Source: Anaeramoeba flamelloides (Eukaryota > Metamonada > Anaeramoebidae). Taken from it: DNA of 64,000 nt. The stretch spans positions 11,499,001 through 11,563,000 of the forward strand of contig JANTQA010000015.1 in the NCBI GenBank assembly GCA_027625915.1, in the 5' to 3' direction. A program made the position numbers and the translations under genes. The notes under the pieces were generated by a model. The model did not search any database, had not been told where the DNA came from, and was given only the letters and a program-made list of their open reading frames with translations. Position 1 is the first letter of the stretch; each line of letters opens with the position of its first letter. Positions 23,890-36,160 of the stretch are shown here, one piece after another.

Positions 23890-24960
23890 TTAAAAAGTTT
23901 GATCTATTTTTTTACATTTTCAAAAAGTTCAAAATCGTGGATATTTCCAAATAATTGAAAAGAAATTATTTTCTTTGAAGAAGATTGAAATCTTATTATC
24001 TTTGGTGGAGGTGTGCCAAAATACACTTTCAAAAATAAAATCAAAAAGTTCTAAAATTCCCAAAGTAAAAGAAAAATCTACTTAATTTCAAAAAAATTAC
24101 AATAATTATTTTAAACTTGAAAAAAAATATAAATTTTTTTATTCAAAGAACAGTTCAAATCAATTTTTTCTTTTTATTGAAAGATAAAATATAAGAAAAA
24201 GAACCAAACCATTAAATTAAAAATTCACCCAAAATGCTTTATAAAACCTTGGAAAATTCAACTTATAATCAAAAGAAATAACTTTTAATTTGATTCTTTA
24301 TTAATCAATAATCTATATACTCAATATTATTTCTTTCAGTGAATTATTGACAACACAAAGGTTAAATTTCTCAATAGACTTTATTATTATTTCTCAATTT
24401 TTTAAAGATTTTTAAACAAATAAAACCAATTCAAATCAATAATAATCATAAATAAAAAATAATCGATATTCTCAAATTACTAATTTTAATACTAATAAGT
24501 TCCTTGTTTATACTCTTGATATTTGAAAAAAAATATTAAATAGTATTTTAAAAATAAAGAAATTTAATAAATTTTTGTTGAAAAAAATATTATCAATTTT
24601 GACTAATTTTCACAGGATTCAATATTTGGGTTTATTTTTCTGACATTTTTATAAAAAGATTAACAATTTCAATTTCATTTATTCATAAAAACTTTCAACT
24701 TTCACTAAATATGAAATTTCTTTTAAAAATAAAAACCATTTTTGAAATTTTTTTCTTTTTCAATCCAAAAATCCGAACCAAAAATTATAAGATCATTTGG
24801 CTGGGAATTTCATTGGTGATAAAATAGACCCTTTTAAAAAATGATAACTCATTTTTATAAAGTCGATAAATGAAAGTTGTTTATTAACTTTAATTCTCTC
24901 CTTGTGTAAATAATTACTCTATTACCCATGTGAAAAAAAGAAAATCAGAGTTACTAATAT
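23890..24960 (-). repeat. Dispersed repeat R5, copy 2 (inverted)
   Basis: The reverse complement is collinear with 17800-18910. The best-matching blocks correspond to plus-strand CTTGTGTAAATAATTACTCT, CTCAATTTTTTAAAGATTTT and AATCTACTTAATTTCAAAAA. With copy 1 it forms a loose inverted pair around the ADA2 locus. Confidence 0.55.
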
Positions 24961-25049
24961 GGATAAGATGATCTCAGAATAAGTTTTTTTATTTTTTTTT
25001 TTTTATTTTTTTTTATTGTTTAAGGGAGAAGTTTTTAGTTGATCTTGTT

Positions 25050-25235
25050 TACTGTTAGTTTTTTTTTTTAATTTGAGAAATAAAAAGAAAATTTTAGAAT
25101 TTTTTCGGTTAATTTCTTAAATTAAAAAAAACCACCTTTAGCTTTTCCATATTTCAAACAAATTGATTATTATCAAAGATTTTTCCCCATTCTTTTAAAT
25201 TATGGAAAAGCTATACACCTGGCATTACTTTCCTA
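25050..25235. repeat. Hairpin-cassette cluster B (short, eroded)
   Basis: Two adjacent hairpins typical of the family. One is TTTTTTTTTAATTTGAGAAA against TTTCTTAAATTAAAAAAAACC; the other runs from TAGCTTTTCCATATTTC to TTAAATTATGGAAAAGCTA. The spacer motif is nearly lost. It lies just beyond R5 copy 2. Confidence 0.55.
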
Positions 25236-27326
25236 ATTCCTAAATTTTTATTTAGAATTGTTTTTAAAGATTTCCATATACTTTTATTTTCCACTTGGGT
25301 TAATAAAGTTATGGGATCTTTTCTGTTAATAATATTAAAAATATTATTGTTTTATAATATATGAGATATATTGAAAAAAGTGTTTATTTTAATCCTAATC
25401 ATTTTTTAATGGTAATATAAAATAAAAAAATTTCTTTATACATTCTAGAAAATCATATCCTAAGAAACACAACAAGTACAAACCACATAACCCAAAATAA
25501 AAAAACCTTTTTACAAAAGCCATGGTTGTAAATTTTACAAAATTGAAAAATTAATACTTATATTAGTGTAATAAATGATCAAAAATTTCACTTTATATAC
25601 CTTTTCACCTTTTTAACCAAAAAAAAGATAATAAACTTACAAAGAAATTTATTGAATTTGTTTATAAACGTTTATTTGCTTGATACTTTTTTAATCTATA
25701 TATTGTAATATTTTGGGTGAGCTAAGAACTCAAAAAGAAAGGAATTTCAGAATTGAGAAAAGATAAATAGTTGATGAATAAATACACGATTTAAATCTCA
25801 AAATAACAACAAAGAAAAATTTCAGTATCTAAAAAGAAACACAAAGAATTTGCTCCATTTTTTTTCAATTATTTGTATTCTCATTATACCTTGCCAATTA
25901 AAAAGAAAGCGAGAATATTAATTTTGAATAATTATATGTCCCTAAAACCTGAAAAACAGTAAAAATTGAAAACTGATCAAATACCTTCCATTAAAAAAAT
26001 TAAAAAAACAAAACGATAAAATTAAAATAAATAAAGTTACAATTTAACTTATTCTTGAAAACATTTTTTGCCAAAATCATCGAATTCAAAGTTGAAATTA
26101 TGTATATTTTTAGATACAATCTCTTGTTTTAACTCATTTACAAAAACAAATTCTAAATTATGGGGAATTTTCTTTTCACAAAATGCACTAATTTGGTCTT
26201 CAAATGTTTTTTTTTTAGTTTTAAATGGATAAATTAAAAAAAAAAGTTATTTAAAAAGATAAACCCTCGCAAAATATATTCTAATTTAATATATTAACTT
26301 ATTCTTTGATTTCAAAATTTTCTCAACCCCAATTTTTCCAAAAAAAAATAAAAAAGTGCACATTAATTTCAAAAAATATTTTCGATATTCAAAAGTCGAG
26401 ATTATTTTTATTCTAAAAAAAATTTGATCCCAGTGGTTAATTGAATTAAGTTATCAGGCTAGATTTCGAAAAATATTAATCAGAAAAAAATAGTGCTTAA
26501 TTTTATTAAGGACATATTATGAGAATAATAAATGGAAAAAATTTTCACTTCATTTTCTTATTTTTTTTATGCAAAGAGTTTTTTCCAAAGAATTTTACGG
26601 TACTTTATGAACTCTAATTATCTGTTTGGGTTTTTGGTCTGTTAGTTATTATTATTTTGCTTTGTTTTTTTTTCTTTTTTATATTTTTGTTGCCCCTTTT
26701 TTGTTGTATCAACTTAGATCATGAGTACCCAGAAATAAATAGCAAATCATAATTATTTTATTTATTGTAAAATCCCCTTTTATAAAACCCCTATTTTAGA
26801 TCCACTCCGAGACTCAAAATAATGATATTGTTCAAGTACTAAAACGATATTAATCATTGTTCTTCGAACCACACAATATAGTCTGATATAACTTTTAACA
26901 ATATTATTTTTTTCGTTCTTCCAGACCAAACCCAGATAATAACCCAGGTGATTGGTTTCTAAATGAAAACAATTAATACAGAGATAAATTGGATCAAAGT
27001 TAACTTTAGAATCAATAAAATAATTTTTTATTAGATAAAAAACGACTTAACAAATAAAAAAAATAAAATACTTATTAAGATCAAATCTCTACCTCATAAA
27101 ATTAATCCTTTTCAATTTGATTGAAAACTTTTTAAAGATTACAATAGCTAATAAAAGAAAACAATAAAATAAAATAAAAATAAAAATAATTTAAAAAAAT
27201 AAAAACTTTAAAAAAAAAAATTAAACATAAAAGCCAAATAAATAATTGATGATTTATGTTAATTAAAATACCAATATTTGTTAATATATATTTAAAATAT
27301 TATAAATATTTTTTTATTATAATAAA
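25236..27326. other. Intergenic region with a possible orphan exon
   Basis: Mostly AT-rich. At about 26230-26049 (minus) an open frame of some 60 codons has convincing coding composition, including FEDQISAFCEKKIPHN and FVFVNELKQEIVSKN, then NFEFDDFGKKCFQE before a TAA. It lacks an ATG and a clear pyrimidine-rich acceptor, so it may be the last exon of a gene whose other exons I cannot find, or a gene remnant. The 3' homology of RhoGAP copy A extends down to about 27155. Confidence 0.35.
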
Positions 27327-28589
27327 TTAATCTGATGAGGGTTCAGAGATAGATTCAGATGAATCAGATGTTGAATTTTCTGAAGATGAATCAGTGTATT
27401 TTTTTTTATTATTTTTTTTTTTTGTATTATTTCTGTTATTGTTGTTGTTGTTGTTATTTTGGAAACTTTCTGATTTAAAATCCTCAAGTACATCATCTTC
27501 AGAGTCTTTTTCTGTTATTTCTGCAAGGCTGCTTTGTGTGAAATCCAATGGCCCAAGCATGTATTGTCTTAATTTTTCAACTTTATTGCTTTCAATTGGC
27601 TGTGAAACAAGTGCAATTTCCTTTTCACAAATTCTGATTCTTTCGATTAAAGATCTCAATTCTTCATATTTCAGGATCAGCAATTCCCATTTCTTTGAAT
27701 CAATTCCATCTGGCACATTAAGGATTTTGTCTGATTTTTTTTTGATATGAAATTTGGTTCCAAGCTTTTTTCGAACAAGAATTCCTCTCCACAATCGGCT
27801 TATTTCAATTTGTGAAAATGTTTCAAGTTTGCCAATTAATTCTTCTGCCATTTCAATTTGTGCCATCACGGGATTCCAGTCTTCCAAATAGTTGGGTCTT
27901 TTGCCAGAGTTTAACAATTGGAATTCCTTTGAATAGATTACGATTTCTGAAATTAATATTCGGATTAATAACACCAGTTTTGAAAATGTTAATCGGTGTC
28001 TTTCATTTGTTTGTGATTTTAAGCTTTTTTTGAATAAATATTTGATTAAAATCGTTTGGAATCCTTGGTGGAATCGTTTGAATTGATTGAAATATTTCAA
28101 AATAAGGTTGATCAATTTGATTCTGACTTCTTCTTTTTCTGTCAAATCTTCTGAAACATCTTCTGTGACAATCGAAAAGATTGTGAATGAATCATAGTTG
28201 TATCCCAATGGACTTTTCCTCACGTTTCTTCGGAATTTTGGGCTTGCTGGAACCAATTCTTTGGCCTTTGAAAACCTTTCTTTTTGTTTTCCTTCTTTTT
28301 TTTCTTTTTTAATATCGAGAATGAAATAAAATGGAATTTCTGGTTTGATTGTATCCATTTCTTCTTCTGCTTCATCTTTATTTCTTATCTGTGCTCGTTG
28401 CGATGTTTGTTTTTTATTGTCTTGTTCTGGTGCACTTTTTTTTTTTTTTTGTGGTGATTTTTTGTTTTTTTTTGCTTTTTTGTTTTTCTTGCCTTTCCCT
28501 TTTCCTTTTCCCTTTTTTTTTTTTTTATCTTTATCTTTCTTCTTATTTTTTTGGTTTTCTTTTTTGCTTTTTTCAATTATTTCTTTGAA

Positions 28590-28621
<32 letters not shown>

Positions 28622-29155
28622 TATTCTTTGAACTCTTTTTTGTTCAAGATTCCTTTTCTCAAGAATTTCTTTTTCCTTTTGCTTTTTTTTCTTTGTTGTC
28701 TCCAAATTGTTCAACAAATAAACTAAATCTTACTTTTCTTACAACTTTCATTTTCGGTTTATTATCCTCTGACGAACTTGAATCACTTGAGCTATCACTT
28801 CCTTCATCATCACTACTTTTTTCATTTTCATTTTCTCTTTTGATTTCTTGTGTTTTGATTTCTTGTTCTTTTTTCTTTTGCTTTTCTTGATTAATACTTT
28901 TGATACTTTTTAGTGTTTTTTTTTTTGGAATTGGTAATCGAAGTAGATTTTTTTATGTCCATCGAAATGATTTCTCTTGATGATATCTTTATCATTTCGG
29001 TTGATTTTGTTAATTTTCCATATTTAAGATCCAAATCATCAAGCAGAGAAACAAACTAGAATTATTCAATTTTAAAATTTTATATTATTTTTTTAAATAA
29101 AATATAATTTATTCATTATTTGATTAATAAGTAAAAGATAATTATGTTATGAACA

Positions 29156-29286
29156 GAATTAAGTATAAAGTACAAGGTATAAATATAATAAAGTATAAAT
29201 ATAACAAAGTATAAATATAACAAAGTATAAATATAACAAAGTATAAATATAACAAAGTATAGATATAACAAAGTATAATTAAAATA
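29156..29286. repeat. Tandem 16 bp repeat in RhoGAP copy A intron 5
   Basis: About seven to eight units of roughly TATAACAAAGTATAAA, with a matching array at 48117-48245 in copy B. The last units carry changes. It fills much of the 271 bp intron. Confidence 0.8.
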
Positions 29287-30429
29287 AACATAATGCAAAT
29301 TTAAAGAAGAAAAGAAAGTTATTTACATCACCAGTTTCTTTTGATTTATTTGTTGGAATGCTTTTTTTTATTCTTGATTTTTTAATCAAACTTTTTGCTT
29401 CGACTTCTTTGAATAATTTATTATAATAACTGATCATTTTTTTCAACAACAAAAGGTGAATTTTCCACAGTAGAGCTTCGATCTTCTCCCCAAATAATTA
29501 ATGGTGCAAATATTTCTGCTAAAGAATTTGAGTTTAATTTATTAAATTTGCTTTCAAGTGAAACTCTTTTTAAAAATCTCATTAAATATGCCAATACAAA
29601 TTGATTCACTTCTGGGAGAATTTCAATGATTTTGCTGATCGTTTCAACGTCCTCTATTTTGAAACAAATTAATTTCAAACATAAAAATTAAATATATTTA
29701 ATTTAATTTGTTTTTGATAACATTTTATTTTTCATTTTTTATTTTTTTTTTTTTTTTTAAAAGAAAAATGTGAATTTTGTTTTTATTTGATGAGATTAAA
29801 ATCAAAAGAAAAAAAATAATTTTTTATTTTTTTGAATCAGGATTTAATTATTAAAAGAGATCTTTTGTTAAAAAAACAAATTAGGCTTTCCTTTGGAAAT
29901 TTCTTCAAAAAGAATTTTTAATAAGGAAAGAATAGAAAAATATACTCAAGAGTAACAAATGGTAATTAACATTATTTTTTAATTATTAATTATAAAATTG
30001 AAACATGATAAGGTTGTTTTAATAAAGTAAGAACAAAAAGTTTTTTAAATAGTTGTATTGGGATTTGTTAACTGTTTTATAGATACTTTTGAAAAATTTT
30101 TTGTAATAATTTTTTAAAATAGTTTTATTATGTTTCAATTTTTTAGAAAAATTCCCATTTTTCTCCAAGTAAAAAGATTTAAATGATATCAAAAATTTAA
30201 AAATAATTAATTTAAAAATTTTTAAAATTGATATATTTTTTCCAATTTAAAATATTGCAAATACACTATTAAAAATTTAAAAAAAATAAATCAGTTAAAG
30301 GATTTCAAAAAAATTGAAAATTTATAATATATTATTATTAATGAAAATAAAAACTGATTTAAATTCAATTGAAAAAAGTCGAAAATAAAAATTATAAAAA
30401 ATATCTTATTACAATTCAAAAAAATACTT

Positions 30430-31600
30430 GTAAATTGGTCAATTTGTCCCCACTAAGAATAATATTGAATTCATTAAAAAAAGATCCATTTTATTTATTC
30501 ATAAAAAAGGAAATTAAGGAATAGATTTAAATTATCGACCAATATCAATTAATAAAAGTTTACCAAGATTATTTTTAAAAATGTTATATAAACTAATTGA
30601 ACCTTGTTGAGAATTTATTCATAAATTTCAATTTAAATTTTCGAAAAAAATATGATAAACTCGTATTGCAGTATTAAATTTCAAAAATACTTATAATAAG
30701 ATAAAAATCAAATAATGAAAATGATAAAACATATATCGTAATGATTGATATAGCTAAATGCTTTGATTCAATATATTTTAAAATAATTAGAAAAACAATA
30801 AAACAATTTATTATAAATGAAATTATCCAAACATTTTTTATTAAAATATTATCAAGAAAAGGGACTTGGTATATTTCAAGAGGGATCAATTATCACTCAT
30901 TTTATTTGCTCTAATTTCACATTTTCTTTTATTAAAAATAATTTCATTAGCAAATAATTGCCAAATGTTTGCGGATGATTTAATCTTAATTATAAAATGA
31001 AATACAAATCAAGTAAATCAAAAATTAAATGCAATATATGAAATTAATATTCAATTTGGATTAAAGCCCAATAAAGATAAAAACAGTTATTTAATAAGAT
31101 TTAAAAAAAAATTAACTATTTGGATATTTATTGGGAGAAAATTTCACATATAGTTTATAATTTTAAAAAAATCAAAACAAACCTATAACAACTGTAAACA
31201 ATTATTTAATAACAATTCTCTGAATAATAATTTGAAAATTAGATTATTTAAATCTTTTAAAATAAGCCAATTAACATATGGATTCTAAATTTTAAATTTT
31301 GGAATAAAAAATTTTCATTATTTAAAATCTTGGATTAATTCCTGTATTACTGGAATATGCAAAATAAATAGAAACACAACAATTCTTGTTTACAAAACAG
31401 AATTTAAAATTCGAAAATATGATAAATTCAGTAAATAAAAAAAAATTTAAATTCAAAAAATAAATTAATAAAATTTATCTCTTACTGAATTAGAAAAATT
31501 AATAAAATTTAATGAATGAATTAATAATAAAATCAACAGGGTATTCAAAAGATTTAATTGAACTAAAAAAAGAAATATATAAGTATACATATAATGAGCC
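30430..31600 (+). mobile_element. Decayed LINE reverse transcriptase (plus strand)
   Basis: Translated pieces follow the order of a non-LTR reverse transcriptase: IHKKGN then NYRPISINKSL (about 30500-30560), VMIDIAKCFDSIYF (about 30740-30780), GIFQEGSIITHFI (about 30870-30905), and MFADDLILII, the catalytic box (about 30967-31000). The pieces fall in different frames separated by stops and frame changes, at least four breaks in 600 bp, so it is non-functional. No endonuclease domain or clear 5' end was seen. Its 3' end runs directly into hairpin-cassette cluster C. It lies inside intron 4 of RhoGAP copy A in antisense direction. Confidence 0.75.
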
Positions 31601-31602
31601 GT

Positions 31603-31985
31603 TGAATTCTACAAGTTGGATGTTTCGTTAGGTTTTTTTTTAATTTGAGAAATAAAAATAAAATTTCTGAAATTTTCGGTTTATTTCAAAAATTAAAAAA
31701 AATCGCAGTTAGCTTTTCCAGAATTTAAAAGAATAGAGTAAAATCTTTGATTTTACTCTATTCTTTTGAATCATGGAAAATCGCAGTTATCTTTTCTTGA
31801 GTTTTCTGTTTATTTGGAAAATCAATAGATTTTCGTTAGGTTTTTTTGAGGTTTTCTATTTATTTGGAAAATCAATAGATTTTCCAAATATAATAGAAAA
31901 CCTCAAAAAAACCTAGAACACTTCACAAATAAAATAGAAAACCTCAAGAAAACCTAGGAACTCTACGGTACTCACTCTGATCACG
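31603..31985. repeat. Hairpin-cassette cluster C
   Basis: Starts GTTGAATTCTACAAGTTGGA, a boundary also found at cluster D (37917). Four hairpins follow: a TTAGGTTTTTTTT/AAAATTAAAAAAAAT type stem, AGCTTTTCCAGAATTTAAAA against its inverse, and two nested GAGGTTTTCTATTTATTTGG type stems. The array ends with AACTCTACGGTACTC, the inverse of the family spacer. It sits in intron 4 of RhoGAP copy A, abutting the LINE remnant. Confidence 0.8.
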
Positions 31986-32079
31986 TATAGTAAATAAGTA
32001 ATTTAGATATTAAGGAAAATTTTTTTTTGGAACCGAGTAAGTTCCAAGTTTTCTATTGATTGAAAAAACAAAAAAATTA

Positions 32080-32480
32080 AAAATTAAATTTTAAAAAAAG
32101 TAAAAAAGAAAAATTAAAAAATTTGGCAATTTCAAAAACAAAAATTAAAAAATTTGGGAAGGATTTTATAATAGGAAATTGGTAAAAAATAATCAAACAC
32201 AATCATTTAATTTAGAACACCCAAAATCACAGCAATGATACTTTTATTTAATTTATTTTAGTTATGATTGTTGATCATAAAAGTTCATTTAGGATGGTCG
32301 TTGTTTAGTAGCTGCTATTTTTTTCTTGTTGATCAAATTTGTTTGTTTTATCTCTTGGTAATTTTTTTCCTTTGCTTTTTCAATTTACTCATACTGCCGT
32401 GTTTCAGTATCTCAGTATTAGTAAGTAACCACTTGATTTTTTTCCTTTGTAACTCTTCTTGTCAATAAAAAGAAAATACA
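32080..32480 (-). repeat. Dispersed repeat R4, copy 2 (inverted)
   Basis: The reverse complement follows 350-770 closely: AGTGGTTACTTACTAATACT, AAATGAACTTTTATGATCAA and ATTGCTGTGATTTTGGGTGT. It lies in intron 4 of RhoGAP copy A. Confidence 0.65.
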
Positions 32481-34384
32481 GCCATAGAAAAAAATGGAAA
32501 GTATATCTTTTAATAATTCAAGTCGAATACTGAGAGATGATAATTTTTGTTTTTTTTATTTGATTTTTCTTTAGCCATTTAGAGTTTGAAGAAATTTTCG
32601 AGATTCTTTACATTTAAAAATGTGTTTTATTTGTTGTTTAATATATTTGATAGTACCATTTAATGTTCTTGTAAAATCATTCATTTGAATATATAGATAT
32701 TTGAAAGTTCCAATTAATTTTAAATTATCGTATTTGGAATCAAATTGTGATTCCAAAATAGAAATTAATTAATTTTAGGAAAGTTCAAGGCAAATTATTA
32801 TTTTTTACTCCTTGATAACAAACTTGTTCATTGAAAATTTATCCAACAATTTACTTTTTCAATATTCTTCACAACTAAAATCAATTTTTTAAAGAAGCAG
32901 TTCTGGTATAAAGGCAAAAATTACTTTTCTCTGTTCATCATTGTTTTTGATAGCTCAATTAGAAATTATTTATAATTTAGTCTTTTATTGAATTATAATA
33001 ATAATCATTTTTGTATTTCAACATGAACATTTAAGCCACAAAGTTTATATAAAATTAGAAATTTAAAAGAAAATTACAAATATTTTTGAAAATATTTTTT
33101 TTTTTAGAGATATTGACACCCCCAAAAGGTGTCAGATTTTAAAATATGTTAGAAAGTTTCAGGTACAGCTGTTTTCAAAAACTTGAGAACAAATTTTTAA
33201 AAAGTGTTGCACAAACTGTTTGACTTACACATTTTAATCAATTTGAGTAACACTTTTGAAAAACTTTTGTTACTCACTTTTTTAAAATGACTATATCAAA
33301 AAATATTTTTTTAATTTCATTTTTAGTTTCAATTTGTATTTATGTAGAAGGAAATTTGCTCACCGAAAATGTTTGTTGGTGTTTTAGTTCTTTTTCCAGC
33401 AAAATTAATAGAAATAATGTCAAAATAATTTTGTAGGTATTTCAATTTTATTTTAAATGAGGAAAAATTTTGACTTGTTTTCTGATTTTTTGGATGAAAT
33501 TATTCATCACTAAAGTGTAAATTATTTGTACATTTAAACGAATTGTTAGATTAGCATCTTAAGTCTGTCTTTTATGTGAAGAACTTTGAAAAAGAAATGA
33601 TAAATAATTATTTGTTAATGCTTTGGTGAATATCTTTTATACAAAGAAGAGTCTCACTGAGATCTATTATTAAAAATTCTACCCTGGAATAAATTTCATA
33701 ATTTTCGTTTGTACTTTAATTCTGAAGAATAATTGGGTATTATTTTTGTGTCAAAAAAAGAGGGTTATTTTTAAAATAAAAAAAGATAAAAACAAGAAAA
33801 AAAATAATAAAATCAAAACACAAACCTGCAGCTGTCCATTTTTCAATTAATTTTGAAGTCAAAAGTGGGTCTGGAAGATAATAAAAGATTAATTTTAAAA
33901 GTGAAGTCAAAACATTTGGATCTCGAATTGAAAGGGTATTTAGTGCTCCATCTTTTTATGGTTTTTTTTGAGATAAATTTCAAAGAAAAAAGAAAAAAAA
34001 AAAAAAAAATGAAAAAGATTTTAATTTAAAAAAAAAAATGAAAAAAAAAAAAAAAAAAATTAATTGGGTGATTATTTACTTTCATTCAACAAAAGTACTT
34101 TTTCGTTCAACAACTCAAAGTTTTTTGGAGTGTTAAAAAGTCCTTTTTTTCTGATGTCTTTTTTGGGTTGTGTTTTGAAATTGTGCAAATGATTTTCCAA
34201 GATGAATTTGTTTTTTTTTTTTGTTTTCATTTTATTTTTTTTAAAAAATTGATTTGGGAAGGGATCATAATCAAAAAGATCAAAATAAAATTTCAAAAAG
34301 AAAAGGAAAAATAATGTGTTTAAAGTGAAAGTGGTAAAGTGAGTATTAAAAAATAATTGAAAAACTGGTTGACAAGAAAAAAAA

Positions 34385-34388
34385 AAAA

Positions 34389-34435
<47 letters not shown>

Positions 34436-34437
34436 GA
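34385..34437. repeat. (GAAA)n microsatellite in RhoGAP copy A intron 2
   Basis: About a dozen GAAA units after a poly-A run; the mirror array in copy B is at 41576-41630. Confidence 0.85.
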
Positions 34438-35639
34438 AGAATGAAGAAAAGGGAAAAAATTAATTTACAAGATTCTTCGATCATATCAATCAATTGTTTG
34501 ATGATCAGAGGAATGTTTTTGCGGCTTGTAGCATATGTGCTGGCTAACTTTTGAATGGAAATTTGAAATATTTTCCCTTGGAATTGTTGAAAATCAGGAT
34601 AATCACCTAAAGGCTGGATATAATCCTTTGAATTTTTGTTCTTTTTTTCTTTTTTTGTTTGTTTGTTTGTTTGTTTTTTTTGTTTTTGAAATGAAAAGGA
34701 AAGCTTTCAAAAGGATTTAATGAAAGAAAGGAACATTTTTGAATCAAAAAAAGAGGGTTGTTTACTTTTTCTAAAAAAAGAAGAGATTTTGGACATATTT
34801 TCTTAAAAAATTATTTCTTGACAAGAGGGGAAAAAATGAAATACATAAAGGTTCTCTACTTTCATCATACGATAATTAGTCTCTTCAATTAAGACTGAGA
34901 CATTGTTTCCTTGGTTTAGAGAATCATTAATACGAAACAAGACTGGTATTTCAAATTCATCAATGAAAAAATTTTATCTTTTTTTCTTTTATAAATTAGT
35001 TACCATTCCTTGAAATTTGGTATTCGTAGTTCACACAAATTTATCAATACCTAAAATAAAAAAGACTAAAAAATCTATTACGAGAACAAATTTCATCTTT
35101 TTTTGAAGAAGGTTTAGTTAAGAAAAATTAAGTGAAGGAATCATAGCAAAATTTTTTCCTATTTTTTATTCAAAGACTAGGATTGAAAATTTCAAGTTAA
35201 TTATCAAAAAATATCATTTAATTGATTTTATAAAATTCTCGGTGTTTTTTTAAATAATTTGAGAAAAAAACACTATTTATAGAATTTCTAAGGTGAAATG
35301 ATTTAAGGTTTATATTCGCATGAGGTTGAAAAATGATTACCTTGTGTTAGGTGTCGGGCCATGTTATTTTGATTTTTCGCTGATTGATCTTTGACTTTGT
35401 TTGAATTTTAATGTTTGTTCAAAAATACAATTTTTATTTTTATTTCCCCTCTCTTCAAAATTTTTAACATACCGATAATTTATTAGTATTGATTCTTTTT
35501 GGTATTATTTTTTGTGAATTTTTTGTAAATAACTGTCTGAATTTTGAAGAATCAAAATAACATTTTTTTATTTATTTTTACTAAATTTATAATTTTCCAA
35601 AAGCTATGATATTTTTTTTTTTTTCCATTTTTTTCCTTA

Positions 35640-36160
35640 TATTGTGAAAAAGGGTTATAAAGGAAATAGATTAAGTTGCTTTTATCTTATATTAAGATAC
35701 TGATATGGAGAGTATGTGTAACTTGAAAATAAAAAAAAAACAAACAAAAAGCTAAAAATACCAAAAAGGGCAAGAAGTAAATCAGATCAAAAGAAAAAGA
35801 AGTTAATAATAATTAAATAACGATCCCCAAATGAACATCCATGTTCTATAATCAAATCAAATTAAATTAATCAAAAGTATGGTAGTTGTGATTTTGGGTG
35901 TTCTTTATTAAAGATATGAAGTTGTTTTTTTTTTTTTAATTTTTTAATATTTGCTACCTTTAAACTTTTTTTACTTTCAATTTTTTTTCTTTTTCTTTTT
36001 TCTTGTCAAATTTTTGATTTTGCTTTTTAACGATAAAGAAAATATTTTTATGCCCTTCTGATGAATAATAGTGAAATTATTGATTTTACACTTAAATTTC
36101 CCTTTGACGAAAGGTAAGTATAAGAATATTTTGACTGCAATTTACACTACTTCAATAATA
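35640..36160 (+). repeat. Dispersed repeat R4, copy 3
   Basis: Direct copy of 350-870, with AAATGAACATCCATG, TAGTTGTGATTTTGGGTGTT and the downstream TTTCCCTTTGACGAAAGGTA segment corresponding to the TTACCTTTGGGAAATGTA segment of copy 1. Confidence 0.6.

Larger units (their letters stand above)
27327..34796 (-). pseudogene. RhoGAP-like gene copy A, probably decayed (6 exons)
   Basis: Minus-strand exons are 34796-34766, 34606-34469, 34157-34080, 33951-33826, 29653-29327 and 29055-27327, mirroring copy B. Compared with copy B, the reading frame is broken in exon 5 by one extra A in the run at 29443-29437, and in exon 6 by extra A residues and an expanded A-rich tract at about 28590-28690. It also shares the frame change at the A15 run (28450-28436). 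The final 343-codon frame (28358-27327) remains open with only in-frame changes from copy B, notably eight instead of five Asn. All frame differences are in homopolymers, so assembly errors could mimic decay. Intron 4 is 4172 bp and holds a LINE remnant, a hairpin-cassette cluster and an R4 copy. Confidence 0.75.

Noticed and set aside
26900-26975. Plus-strand stretch reading NPDNNPGDWFLNENN after a TTCCAG
   Set aside because: Only about 16 codons with no partner exon; could be chance.
28345-28890. Long plus-strand frame rich in Phe/Leu/Ser opposite RhoGAP copy A
   Set aside because: It is the antisense of the Lys/Glu-rich exon 6; T-rich antisense strands stay open and give hydrophobic peptides without being genes.
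29116-29298. 60-codon frame of Tyr/Leu/Ile repeats (and its mirror at 48100-48282)
   Set aside because: It is the translation of the 16 bp tandem repeat inside intron 5 and is spliced out.
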